A DNA stretch of 9,847 nt from the NCBI GenBank assembly GCA_025936205.1, contig JAICTU010000348.1, positions 1 through 9,847 on the forward strand, read 5' to 3'. The DNA is from Polyangiaceae bacterium. Its GTDB lineage: Bacteria; Myxococcota; Polyangia; Polyangiales; Polyangiaceae. The notes beneath the pieces are model-generated. The model was not told where the DNA came from and did no database searches. It saw only the letters and a list, made by a program, of their open reading frames with translations. Shown one piece after another: positions 1 to 7,226 of the stretch. A program made the translations under genes and the position numbers. Every line of letters begins with the position of its first letter. The first letter of the stretch is position 1.

Positions 1-3000
1 CTGCGCCGAGGCCTGCGGCCTCGCGCAGCGCGCGCCCCAGCAGCGCTTCGCGGAACGCATCGGCCTGCGCGCGCGGCACGGGCACGCCGTCGCGGCGTGG
101 TAGGGGCGCCGGAGCGCGTTTGGCGAGGGTCGCGAGCTGCCGCTGCAGTGCCAGCCTGAGCAGGCGCTCCACGCCGCGGCGCGTGCTGAGCTCGGCCGCC
201 GCCGCCGATTCGAGCAGCTCCAGATCCACCGCGCCCTCGCGGTCGACCAGCGCCGGATAGCGTCGCACCGACGAATCCAGCACCTTCTCCAGCACGAACT
301 CGGGCAGCTCGCCGAAGTCCCAGCGCGTGAGCCCGCGGCGCCCCCAGCGGGGCGCCGCCGGCGCTCGCTGCAACGCCTCGCGCGCTCGCGGCGCCTGCTC
401 TTCGATCAGGCGCGCGAGATCGCGCCCCTGGGCGAGCACGCTCGCGCGCTCGCCCAGCACCCGGAACGTGAAGCGCAGGTACGTCGGCAGCCGGTCGAGC
501 CGGAACGCGCTCGGTTCGACGCGCGCGCCGGACAGCTCGAACAAGCCTCGCGACAGCGCCGGCAGGAACGGTCCGTCGAAGGGAACCAAGCTCGCCGCCA
601 GCGTCTCTGCGAGCTCCGCCACCGAGTCCAGGCCGCGGAGCAGGGGCCTGGGCAGTGCGCCGAGCAACGCGCCGATTTTCTCCGCTTGCCAGGCAGGGAT
701 GGTCCACTCGAGCTCGGCCGGATCGAGCTGGGGCAAGAGCGCGAGTGGCAGGTCGACGGTGACGCCGTCGTCGTCTGCTGCAGGCTCGAACTTGTAGCGC
801 AGGGCCAGCTTCGCGCCGTGCACGCGCAGCTCATCGGGGTAGCGTTCGGCCGAGATCGGCGAGCCCGCCGGCAACACGTCCGAGACCGAGAGCTCGAGCA
901 GGCGCGGCGCCTCGCGCTCCGCACTTTCGCGCCAGACCTCGAAGGCCTTGCCGTTGCTCACCGTAGCAGGAACACGCCGGTCGAAGAAGTCGAGCAGCGC
1001 CTCGTCGTCGACGAACATCTCGCTCTGGCGCGCCTTCTCGCGCAGGCGCGAGACTTCCTCGAGCAGCTGCCGGTTGTGCGCCTGAAAGGCGCCACGGCTC
1101 TCATATTCGCCGCGCACCAGCGCGTGCTCCAGGAACATGAGCCGCGCGCGCTCCGGAGCGACGCGCGCGTAGTCGGCACGCCGGTCGCGGAACACGGGTA
1201 GCCCGAACAGCGTCGCGTGCTCCTTGATCATCGCGCGCGCCGACTTCTCGCTCCAGTGCGGGTCGCTGTAGCTGCGCTTCAAGAGCGCGCCGCCGACCTC
1301 GTCCAGCCACTCGGGCTCGATCTTGGCCAGCGTGCGCGCGAACAAGCGCGTGGTCTGCACCAGCTCGAAGCCCATGACCCACTGCGGGGGCTTCTTGGCC
1401 AGCGCCGACGACGGATGGATGACGAAGCGCGTCTGGCGCGCGCCGGTGTAGGAGCGCTGCTCGGGGTCGTAGCGCCCGATGCGCGAGAGCAGCCCGCTCA
1501 GCAGGGCGCGGTGCACGTCATCGCCCACTTCGCTCGCGGCGGGCGCAGCGTCGCCCGGCTTCGAGCGGGGCCGCTGTGGGGTGGTACCCACTGGCGCTCG
1601 GTCCCGTGCCACCGTGCCCGGTTCGCGCCGGCCGGCTCCGCGCCTGCGGCGGCCACGGTGTGCCCCTTCTCTCCTCTGATCCGAGCGTTCGGGGCCCAGC
1701 TCCAGCTCGCTCACGACCTCCGCCAGCTGGCGGCGCACCTCCATCCATTCGCGCACGCGCACGAAGGAGAGGAAGTTGGCCTGGCACGTGCGGCGCAGCT
1801 CCGAGGTGCCCTTCTGCGCCGCCGCGCTGACGAAGCACCAGAGCTTGTACAGTCCCGCGAAGTCCGAGCGCTCGTCGCGGAAGCGGCGATGCAGGTCGTC
1901 TGCCTTCTGCTCCGCCGCCCGCGGCCGCTCGCGCGGATCCTGGATGCCGAGCGCGGCCGCCAGCACCAGCACCTGCTCCAGGCAATCGCGCTCCGCACCC
2001 GCCAAAACCATCCTGCCGATCCGCGGATCGACCGGAAACTGCGCCAGCCGGCGGCCGAGCGGCGTGAGCTCGCGGCGTTCGTCGAGCGCGCCCAGCTCCT
2101 CGAGCACGCGGTAGCCCTCGTTGATGGCGCGCGTGGAGGGCGCGTCGAGGAAGCGGAATTCCTCCACGGAGCCGAGGCGCAGCGCCTTCATGCGCAGGAT
2201 CACGCCCGCCAGGCCCGTGCGCAGGATCTCCGGGTCGGTGAACTCGGGCCGCGTCGCGAAGCCGACTTCGTCGTACAGGCGCACGCACAGTCCCTCGCGC
2301 ACGCGCCCGCAACGGCCCTTGCGCTGATCGGCGCTGGCTCGCGAGATCTCTTCGATCTGTAGCCGCGTGGTGCCGGTGGGAGCGTCGTAGCGCGAGAGCC
2401 GCGCCACGCCGGTGTCGACCACGTACACGATGCCCGGGATGGTGAGCGAGGTCTCCGCCACGTTGGTGGCCAGGATCACGCGCCGCTCGCTGATGCGGGA
2501 GAACACGCGGTTCTGCTCGGCCGCCGAGAGCCGAGCGTAGAGCGGCTGGATGCGCGTGTGGCGCAACTCGCGCGCGACCAGCGCTTGCTCGGCCTCGCGG
2601 ATCTCGCGCTCGCCGGGCAGGAACACCAGGATGTCGCCGCGTGGGTCGAGCTCGGTCAGGTTCTCGACCGCGCGCGCCACGGCATCGCTCAGATCGATCT
2701 CGGGGTCGGGCGGTTCGTACAGCACCTCGACCGGATATGTGCGCCCCTCCACCTGGATCACGGGCGCGCCGCCAAAGAACTGGGAGAAGCGCTGGGTCTC
2801 GATCGTGGCGGAGCTGATGATCAGCTTGAGGTCGGGCCGGCGCGGCAAGATGCGCGCGAGCCAGCCGAGCAAGAAGTCGATGGTCAGGCTGCGCTCGTGC
2901 GCCTCGTCGATGATCAGCGTGTCGTAGCGGCGGAGCAGCTCGTCGCTCTGGATCTCGGCCAGCAGGATGCCGTCGGTCATGAACTCGACGCGCGTGCGCT

Positions 3001-3274
3001 CGCCGACGCGCGAGTCGAAGCGGATCTTGTAGCCCACCTCCGCGCCCACGGCGCAGCCGAGCTCGCTCGCCACGCGCGCCGCGACGCTGGTCGCGGCGAT
3101 GCGCCGCGGCTGGGTGACGCCGATGCGGCGCTCGCTGCCGCGCCCCATTTCGAGCGCGACCTTCGGCAGCTGCGTGGTCTTGCCCGAGCCGGTGGCGCCC
3201 GCGACGATCAGCACCGGGTGCTTGCGGATGGCCTCCGCGATATCGGGAACGCGCGCCGAGATCGGCAGCTCCAC
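1..3274 (-). CDS. hrpA: ATP-dependent RNA helicase HrpA (DEAH-box), 3' end outside window
   Basis: DEAH-box RNA helicase of the HrpA type, an ATP-driven RNA/RNP remodelling enzyme of the cytoplasm, linked in E. coli to mRNA processing and ribosome rescue. Numbering from GTG 3274: Walker A GATGSGKT at 26-33, TQPRR at 54-58, DEAH at 123-126, SAT motif III at 155-157, TNVAETSLTI at 270-279 and QRKGRCGR motif VI at 317-324. QRKGRCGR rather than QRAGRAGR favours HrpA over HrpB. The helicase-associated region and the HrpA-specific C-terminal (DUF3418-like) region follow, with blocks such as KKPPQWVMGFELVQTTRLF, SYSDPHW and WDFGELPEFVLEK. About 1091 residues are present; E. coli HrpA has about 1300, so the missing end should be 100-200 residues. 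The frame is open to the left edge. Oddities are a low-complexity insertion near residues 527-585 and an uncertain start: GTG 3274 is the first standard start in frame, but similarity (RVTFPVELPIS) begins slightly upstream. The gene lies 3' of the ompA-like gene, same strand. Confidence 0.95.
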   Translation of the reverse strand, partial: MELPISARVPDIAEAIRKHPVLIVAGATGSGKTTQLPKVALEMGRGSERRIGVTQPRRIAATSVAARVASELGCAVGAEVGYKIRFDSRVGERTRVEFMTDGILLAEIQSDELLRRYDTLIIDEAHERSLTIDFLLGWLARILPRRPDLKLIISSATIETQRFSQFFGGAPVIQVEGRTYPVEVLYEPPDPEIDLSDAVARAVENLTELDPRGDILVFLPGEREIREAEQALVARELRHTRIQPLYARLSAAEQNRVFSRISERRVILATNVAETSLTIPGIVYVVDTGVARLSRYDAPTGTTRLQIEEISRASADQRKGRCGRVREGLCVRLYDEVGFATRPEFTDPEILRTGLAGVILRMKALRLGSVEEFRFLDAPSTRAINEGYRVLEELGALDERRELTPLGRRLAQFPVDPRIGRMVLAGAERDCLEQVLVLAAALGIQDPRERPRAAEQKADDLHRRFRDERSDFAGLYKLWCFVSAAAQKGTSELRRTCQANFLSFVRVREWMEVRRQLAEVVSELELGPERSDQRREGAHRGRRRRGAGRREPGTVARDRAPVGTTPQRPRSKPGDAAPAASEVGDDVHRALLSGLLSRIGRYDPEQRSYTGARQTRFVIHPSSALAKKPPQWVMGFELVQTTRLFARTLAKIEPEWLDEVGGALLKRSYSDPHWSEKSARAMIKEHATLFGLPVFRDRRADYARVAPERARLMFLEHALVRGEYESRGAFQAHNRQLLEEVSRLREKARQSEMFVDDEALLDFFDRRVPATVSNGKAFEVWRESAEREAPRLLELSVSDVLPAGSPISAERYPDELRVHGAKLALRYKFEPAADDDGVTVDLPLALLPQLDPAELEWTIPAWQAEKIGALLGALPRPLLRGLDSVAELAETLAASLVPFDGPFLPALSRGLFELSGARVEPSAFRLDRLPTYLRFTFRVLGERASVLAQGRDLARLIEEQAPRAREALQRAPAAPRWGRRGLTRWDFGELPEFVLEKVLDSSVRRYPALVDREGAVDLELLESAAAAELSTRRGVERLLRLALQRQLATLAKRAPAPLPRRDGVPVPRAQADAFREALLGRALREAAGLGA

Positions 3275-3360
3275 CGGAAACGTGACGCGCAGTCCGCCAG
3301 GGGCCGCAGACGAGGCATCATCCGGCGTGGGATCGATCGGCGAGGCCAGAAACGAAGCCC

Positions 3361-4176
3361 TCAGATCTTCGACCAGCTCGGGCTCGCGCCCGAGTTCTTG
3401 AAGCGCGGCGGCTCGAGGCCGAGCATGTAGTCGGCGCGGCGGTTGCGCGGCTCGTCGACGTTGTCCGGCGTCTGCACCTTCAGCGCGCGCTCGCCCATGC
3501 CGGCGTAGGCGATGGGCAGCTTCAGCCCGTGGCCGCGAAACCAGCGCGCCAGCGACTGCGCGCGACGCGTCGAGAGCTCCTGGTTGTATTCCGCTGTCGC
3601 CACGGTATCGGTGTGGGCGACGATGAACAGCGTCACCGCCCCCAGGTGGCTCGCGCGCGGCAGCTGTTTCTGGATCAAGGACAGGCTGGCTTGCAGCTTG
3701 CCGGCCTCCGAGGGCCGAATCTCCGCCGAGTCGGTCTCGAACACGACATCTTCGTGCGGGATCTCGAACGACCAGGGCGTGATGGCCACGCCCTTGAAGT
3801 AGCCGCTCACGTCGTGGCCGTAGACCTCGATGCGCGCGACTGCCTCTTCGGGCGGGGTCCAGCGCACCGTGAGCGGCGAGCCCGCGGGAGTGGCAGCGAA
3901 ATGCTCGTCGGCCTCGGCGAGCACCGCGCCCGACAAGCTGAAGGCCTTCAAAGTCACGCGAGCCGCCGGGCGGGACATGCGCAGCGTGAGCTGCCCCCCC
4001 TTCAAGTCCACGTCCGCGAGGTCGATCGTCACCTGCAGGGGCGGAAGCTTGCGCGCCGACGCCTCGGTGGGCTGCTCCGCGCGAGCACCTCGTCCAGCCG
4101 CGAACGCGAACGCCAGGCACAGCGCCATCAGCGCTGCCTGCCCAGCGCTCGAGACGCTCCTGTCACGCCGGATCAT
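3361..4176 (-). CDS. OmpA-family peptidoglycan-binding protein, periplasmic
   Basis: A 271-residue protein with an N-terminal export signal (basic start, hydrophobic stretch about 14-27, probable cleavage after ARA near residue 33), a beta-rich domain of unknown type (about 45-138) and a C-terminal OmpA/MotB domain (about 143-256). The OmpA domain shows HTDT (D190), EYNQELSTRRAQ (R205) and NRRADYML. In the family the Asp and Arg at these two places hold diaminopimelate of peptidoglycan, and both are kept. There is no beta-barrel and no lipobox cysteine at the cleavage site, so I infer a soluble periplasmic protein that tethers to the cell wall. The N-terminal domain may bind another envelope partner; I do not recognise it. 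The start ATG lies inside the end of truD (14-base overlap), suggesting translational coupling; only weak purine-rich sequence precedes it. hrpA follows. Confidence 0.88.
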   Translation of the reverse strand: MIRRDRSVSSAGQAALMALCLAFAFAAGRGARAEQPTEASARKLPPLQVTIDLADVDLKGGQLTLRMSRPAARVTLKAFSLSGAVLAEADEHFAATPAGSPLTVRWTPPEEAVARIEVYGHDVSGYFKGVAITPWSFEIPHEDVVFETDSAEIRPSEAGKLQASLSLIQKQLPRASHLGAVTLFIVAHTDTVATAEYNQELSTRRAQSLARWFRGHGLKLPIAYAGMGERALKVQTPDNVDEPRNRRADYMLGLEPPRFKNSGASPSWSKI

Positions 4177-5374
4177 GCTCTACGCCTGCTGTCGTACGCT
4201 CGTCGTCCGAGGGCTCTTCCCGCTCGGCCTCTGGAGTGTCCCGGGAGAACTGTGGGGTGTCCCGGGAGAACTCTTGCCGGGTCAGGGCACGGATGACGAG
4301 ACTCGCGTACGCGCCCGCCGGCAACCCAAATTCCACGATCAGAGCCTGCGTCCCTCCGGCCTCTTCGAAGCTCCAGCTGAGCGATGCCGGACGGAGTAGC
4401 AGGTCGCGGCGCGTGCCCGGAGCCGAGCGGCCCAGCTCGCGCAGCAGAGCTTCGTCGAGGCCCAGGCTCGCCGCCGCGGCGCGCTCCAGCTCCAGCGGAC
4501 GGCCCTGGCTCTGTTTCATTTTGGGACCCGTGATCGGCCCCGTCAGATGGATGTCCCCGGCCTCGAGGCGCGGCGCCTCGCGCTCGGGGTCTTCGATCAC
4601 GAACACGGCACGACTCCCCTCGAGCCGCACCACATCGCCCGCGAGCAGGCGCTCGCGCCCCAGCTCGGAGCGCGCGATCAGATAGCGATTGAACAGTTCG
4701 GATTGGATGACGCTGGCGAGGAACTTGCCGCGCTGGCCCGCGCGCGGCCCGAGCCGGCGCCGCGCGAGCAAGCTGAGCGCGGTCTCCAGATTGCGCTGAT
4801 CGAGGCCGAAGCGCTGCGGCCCGAAGTAGTTGCCGATGCCCTGCTGGCGGATGCGCTCGCAGAGCGCGGGCGCGGCGGCACGAGCCTGCGGGTCGAGCCC
4901 GACCAGGCGAATGCGAAAACGATTGCCCTCGAGGTGGCCGATCCGGAGCTTGTTGGCGTGGCGCGTGATCTCGAGCACGCGGTACGGCTCGGGCAGCTGC
5001 CACTCTCCGGGCGGCACGCTGTGCCGCACGGGCACGCTCAGCCACTGCGTGGTGACCGCGTGCTTGTCCTTGAGCCCCGCGTAGCCCACCTCGCGCTCGG
5101 GGACCTGCGCCGCGTCCGCCACGGCTCGCTTCAGATCCGCGGTGGTGCGCTCACGCTTGCCGAGCCGCACGTACCAGTGATCGCCCTGCCCCGAGGCGGC
5201 GTACAACGGCTGCTCGTCGACCACGAAGTCTTCCGGATCAGGGCCGATACCACCGCCCAGCGGCGTGAGATCGACATGCTCGAAGGGAAGCTCCACGGGC
5301 GACCGCGGCGTGGAGGAGGCACCGGATTCCATGAGGGCGTACCATGCCATTCCCGGTGCCGAAGCGTTCGCCAT
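4163..5374 (-). CDS. truD: tRNA pseudouridine(13) synthase TruD
   Basis: TruD converts uridine 13 in the D-stem of tRNA (classically tRNA-Glu) to pseudouridine in the cytoplasm. The family signatures are clear: GYAGLKDKHAVTTQW at 97-111, where D103 matches the catalytic Asp (D80 in E. coli); RHANKLRIGHLEGNRF at 138-153; GIGNYFGPQRFG at 179-190; and GPITGPKM at 279-286 in the inserted TRUD domain. The open frame gives 403 residues against about 350 in E. coli. The excess lies in both ends. At the N-terminus, family similarity starts near residue 33, so M15 (ATG at 5332) is a likely alternative start that would remove the overlap with argS. At the C-terminus, the core ends near LVIRALTR (366) and a polar tail follows, containing a tandem repeat of FSRDTP (369-374, 376-381). 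No good ribosome binding site is seen at any of the ATGs at 5374, 5350 or 5332. First gene of the run truD-ompA-hrpA and divergent from argS. Confidence 0.93.
   Translation of the reverse strand: MANASAPGMAWYALMESGASSTPRSPVELPFEHVDLTPLGGGIGPDPEDFVVDEQPLYAASGQGDHWYVRLGKRERTTADLKRAVADAAQVPEREVGYAGLKDKHAVTTQWLSVPVRHSVPPGEWQLPEPYRVLEITRHANKLRIGHLEGNRFRIRLVGLDPQARAAAPALCERIRQQGIGNYFGPQRFGLDQRNLETALSLLARRRLGPRAGQRGKFLASVIQSELFNRYLIARSELGRERLLAGDVVRLEGSRAVFVIEDPEREAPRLEAGDIHLTGPITGPKMKQSQGRPLELERAAAASLGLDEALLRELGRSAPGTRRDLLLRPASLSWSFEEAGGTQALIVEFGLPAGAYASLVIRALTRQEFSRDTPQFSRDTPEAEREEPSDDERTTAGVEHDPA
4236..4272. repeat. Tandem direct repeat, 16-base unit at 21-base period, in truD 3' end
   Basis: GTGTCCCGGGAGAACT occurs twice without a mismatch, at 4236-4251 and 4257-4272, giving a period of 21 bases. 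The period is a multiple of three, so on the minus strand each copy adds seven residues (EFSRDTP, then QFSRDTP) to the TruD tail without breaking the frame. Each copy contains the self-complementary core TCCCGGGA. The repeat lies just after the conserved TruD core, in a position that tolerates insertion, and before the ompA start. It may be slippage of a local sequence or two copies of a dispersed genomic repeat; the window alone cannot decide. Confidence 0.85.
5333..5337 (+). promoter_or_regulatory. Candidate ribosome binding site for argS ATG at 5344
   Basis: GAGGG lies six bases before the ATG at 5344, a good Shine-Dalgarno match and spacing. It supports the ATG at 5344 as the argS start, even though protein similarity to other ArgS proteins only begins about 37 codons later. 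It lies within or next to the opposite-strand 5' end of truD. Confidence 0.45.
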
Positions 5375-7209
5375 TCGCTCGGACCCGGGGCACGCGGCCG
5401 GTGCAGCCGGATCCAGCCTTGACGACGGCGGCGCCCCCGTGCTCTGTCGACCACGTGCGCGACCTTCAAGCCAGCGTGGAAACTCAGCTGCGGCAAGCCG
5501 TGGGCGATGCCCTGGGCGCCGCCCATGCCGATGCCGACCCCATGGTGCGTCCGGCAGACCCGCAGTTCGGCGACTACCAGGCCAACCTGGCGCTGGGGCT
5601 GGCCAAGGCCCTGCGCCAGAAGCCGCGCGACATCGCTCAGGCGATCGCCGATCGGCTGAACGCGCAACAGGGCTGGTTCGAGCGCGTGGAGATCGCTGGC
5701 CCCGGCTTCATCAATCTGACGCTGAGCAGCGAGGCCATCTCGCGCGCTGCGGCAGCGATGTTCGACGACCCGCGGCTCGGCGTGGGGCTGCCGGAGCGGG
5801 CGGACCGCGTCGTGATCGACTACGGCTCGCCCAACCTGGCGAAGGAGATGCACATCGGGCATCTGCGTTCCACGATCATCGGCGACGCGATCGTGCGCAT
5901 CCTGCGCTTCGCCGGGCACGATGTGATTCTGCAGAATCACATCGGCGACTGGGGCACGCCCTTCGGCATGCTGCTGGAGAACCTGATCGACAAGGGCTGG
6001 GACCAGGCCGGCGACCACTCGCTCTCCGACCTGAATCGTCTGTACGAAGAAGCGCGGGCTCGCTTCGACGCCGAGCCCGCGTTCGCGGAGCGCTCGCGCC
6101 AGCGCGTGGTGCGCTTGCAGGGCGGCGACGCGGAGAGCCTCGCCTTCTGGAAGCGGCTGATCGCCGAGTCCTGCGCGCACATGAACCAGGTCTTCAGCTG
6201 GCTCGGCGTGCTCTTGCGCGATCAGGACCTGCGCGGAGAGAGCTTCTTCAACACGCGCCTGCCGATCGTCGTGGAAGATCTGCGCAAGCAGGGGCTGCTG
6301 GTCGAGAGCGACGGCGCGCAGGTGGTGTTCTGTGAAGGCTTCACCAGCAAGACCGGCGCGCCGCTGCCGCTGATCGTGCAGAAGAGCGACGGCGGTTACG
6401 GATATGCCGCCACGGATCTGGCTGCCGGCCGCTTCCGCGTGAACGAGCTGGGCGCGAACCGCGTGATCTACGTGGTGGATGCGCGTCAATCCGATCACTT
6501 TGCGATGGTGTTCTGGACGCTACGCGCGGCCCACTGGGTGCCCCCCGAGGCGGCGCTGGAGCACGTGGCCTTCGGCACGATCCTCGGCCCCGACAAGAAG
6601 CCGTTCAAGACGCGCGCGGGCGGCGTGGTGAAGCTCGCCGAGGTGCTGGACGAGGCCGTGAGCCGCGCCCGGGCGGCGCTGGAGTCGCGCGATCGCGGGC
6701 TCACGCCGGGCGAGCTGAACCAGATCGCGCGCGCGGTCGGGGTGGGCGCCGTCAAGTACGCCGATCTGTCCAGCGATCGCATCAAGGACTACGTCTTCGA
6801 CTACGATCGCATGCTGGCGCTGGAGGGCAACACGGCGCCGTACCTGCAGTACGCCTACGTGCGGGTGCAGTCCATTCTGAGAAAGGCAGCCGACGAAGGC
6901 ACTGCTGCGAACACGCTGCGCGGCGCCGATCTCCGCATCACCGAGCCTGTCGAGCGACAGCTCCTGCTGCTGCTCTTGCGCCTGCCGCGCGTGATCGAGC
7001 AGCTGGTACGCTCGCTCGAGCCGCATCGCCTGTGCGTCTACCTGTACGAGGTCGCGTCGGTCGTGCACCAGTTCCACGAGCGCTGTCCGGTGCTCAAGGC
7101 CCCGGACCCCGAGGTGCGCAAGAGCCGCCTCGCCCTGTCCGAGCTGGCCGGTCGCAGCCTGAAGCAGGGCCTCGAGCTGCTCGGCGTCGCCGTCGTCGAC
7201 AAGATGTAG
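5344..7209 (+). CDS. argS: Arginyl-tRNA synthetase (ArgRS)
   Basis: Class I aminoacyl-tRNA synthetase that charges tRNA-Arg with arginine using ATP; cytoplasmic and essential. Seen in order: N-terminal tRNA-recognition domain (VRDLQASVETQL at 38-49, QFGDYQAN at 74-81), catalytic Rossmann fold with NLAKEMHIGHLRS (HIGH at 170-173) and QNHIGDWGTPFG (198-209), GYGYAATDLAA (351-361), and KPFKTRAGG (419-427), which in most ArgRS replaces the canonical KMSKS loop. The C-terminal helical anticodon-binding (DALR) domain contains NTAPYLQYAYVRV. The full frame gives 621 residues; the family usually has about 550-590. The excess is residues 1-37, rich in Pro, Arg and Thr and without family similarity. 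GTG at 5455 (V38) would give 584 residues and align almost exactly with the E. coli start, but has no visible ribosome binding site, whereas ATG 5344 does. I list the longer form and leave the start open. Confidence 0.96.
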   Translation: MPFPVPKRSPFARTRGTRPVQPDPALTTAAPPCSVDHVRDLQASVETQLRQAVGDALGAAHADADPMVRPADPQFGDYQANLALGLAKALRQKPRDIAQAIADRLNAQQGWFERVEIAGPGFINLTLSSEAISRAAAAMFDDPRLGVGLPERADRVVIDYGSPNLAKEMHIGHLRSTIIGDAIVRILRFAGHDVILQNHIGDWGTPFGMLLENLIDKGWDQAGDHSLSDLNRLYEEARARFDAEPAFAERSRQRVVRLQGGDAESLAFWKRLIAESCAHMNQVFSWLGVLLRDQDLRGESFFNTRLPIVVEDLRKQGLLVESDGAQVVFCEGFTSKTGAPLPLIVQKSDGGYGYAATDLAAGRFRVNELGANRVIYVVDARQSDHFAMVFWTLRAAHWVPPEAALEHVAFGTILGPDKKPFKTRAGGVVKLAEVLDEAVSRARAALESRDRGLTPGELNQIARAVGVGAVKYADLSSDRIKDYVFDYDRMLALEGNTAPYLQYAYVRVQSILRKAADEGTAANTLRGADLRITEPVERQLLLLLLRLPRVIEQLVRSLEPHRLCVYLYEVASVVHQFHERCPVLKAPDPEVRKSRLALSELAGRSLKQGLELLGVAVVDKM

Positions 7210-7226
7210 CGCGCGAGCTCAGCGCG
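7210..7226. terminator. Short GC stem-loop at the argS/thioredoxin-lipoprotein convergent junction
   Basis: CGCGC (7210-7214) and GCGCG (7222-7226) can pair around a seven-base loop, starting directly after the argS stop and overlapping the stop of the convergent gene. The position between convergent stops suits a bidirectional terminator, but the stem is only five pairs and no T-run follows on either strand. In a genome of this GC content such stems arise easily by chance. Confidence 0.2.

Noticed and set aside
1217..3430. Long plus-strand open frames (1217-2362 and 2558-3430) opposite hrpA
   Set aside because: Both lie in the same codon-aligned antisense register of the helicase gene. Their products are low-complexity and unlike any family I know.
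5131..6498. Minus-strand open frame of 455 codons opposite argS
   Set aside because: Codon-aligned antisense of argS in GC-rich DNA; argS has full-length family similarity and this frame has none.
6601..6627. ArgS seems to lack the class I KMSKS signature
   Set aside because: KPFKTRAGG at this place is the normal form in most bacterial ArgRS enzymes, including E. coli, so it is not a lost motif.
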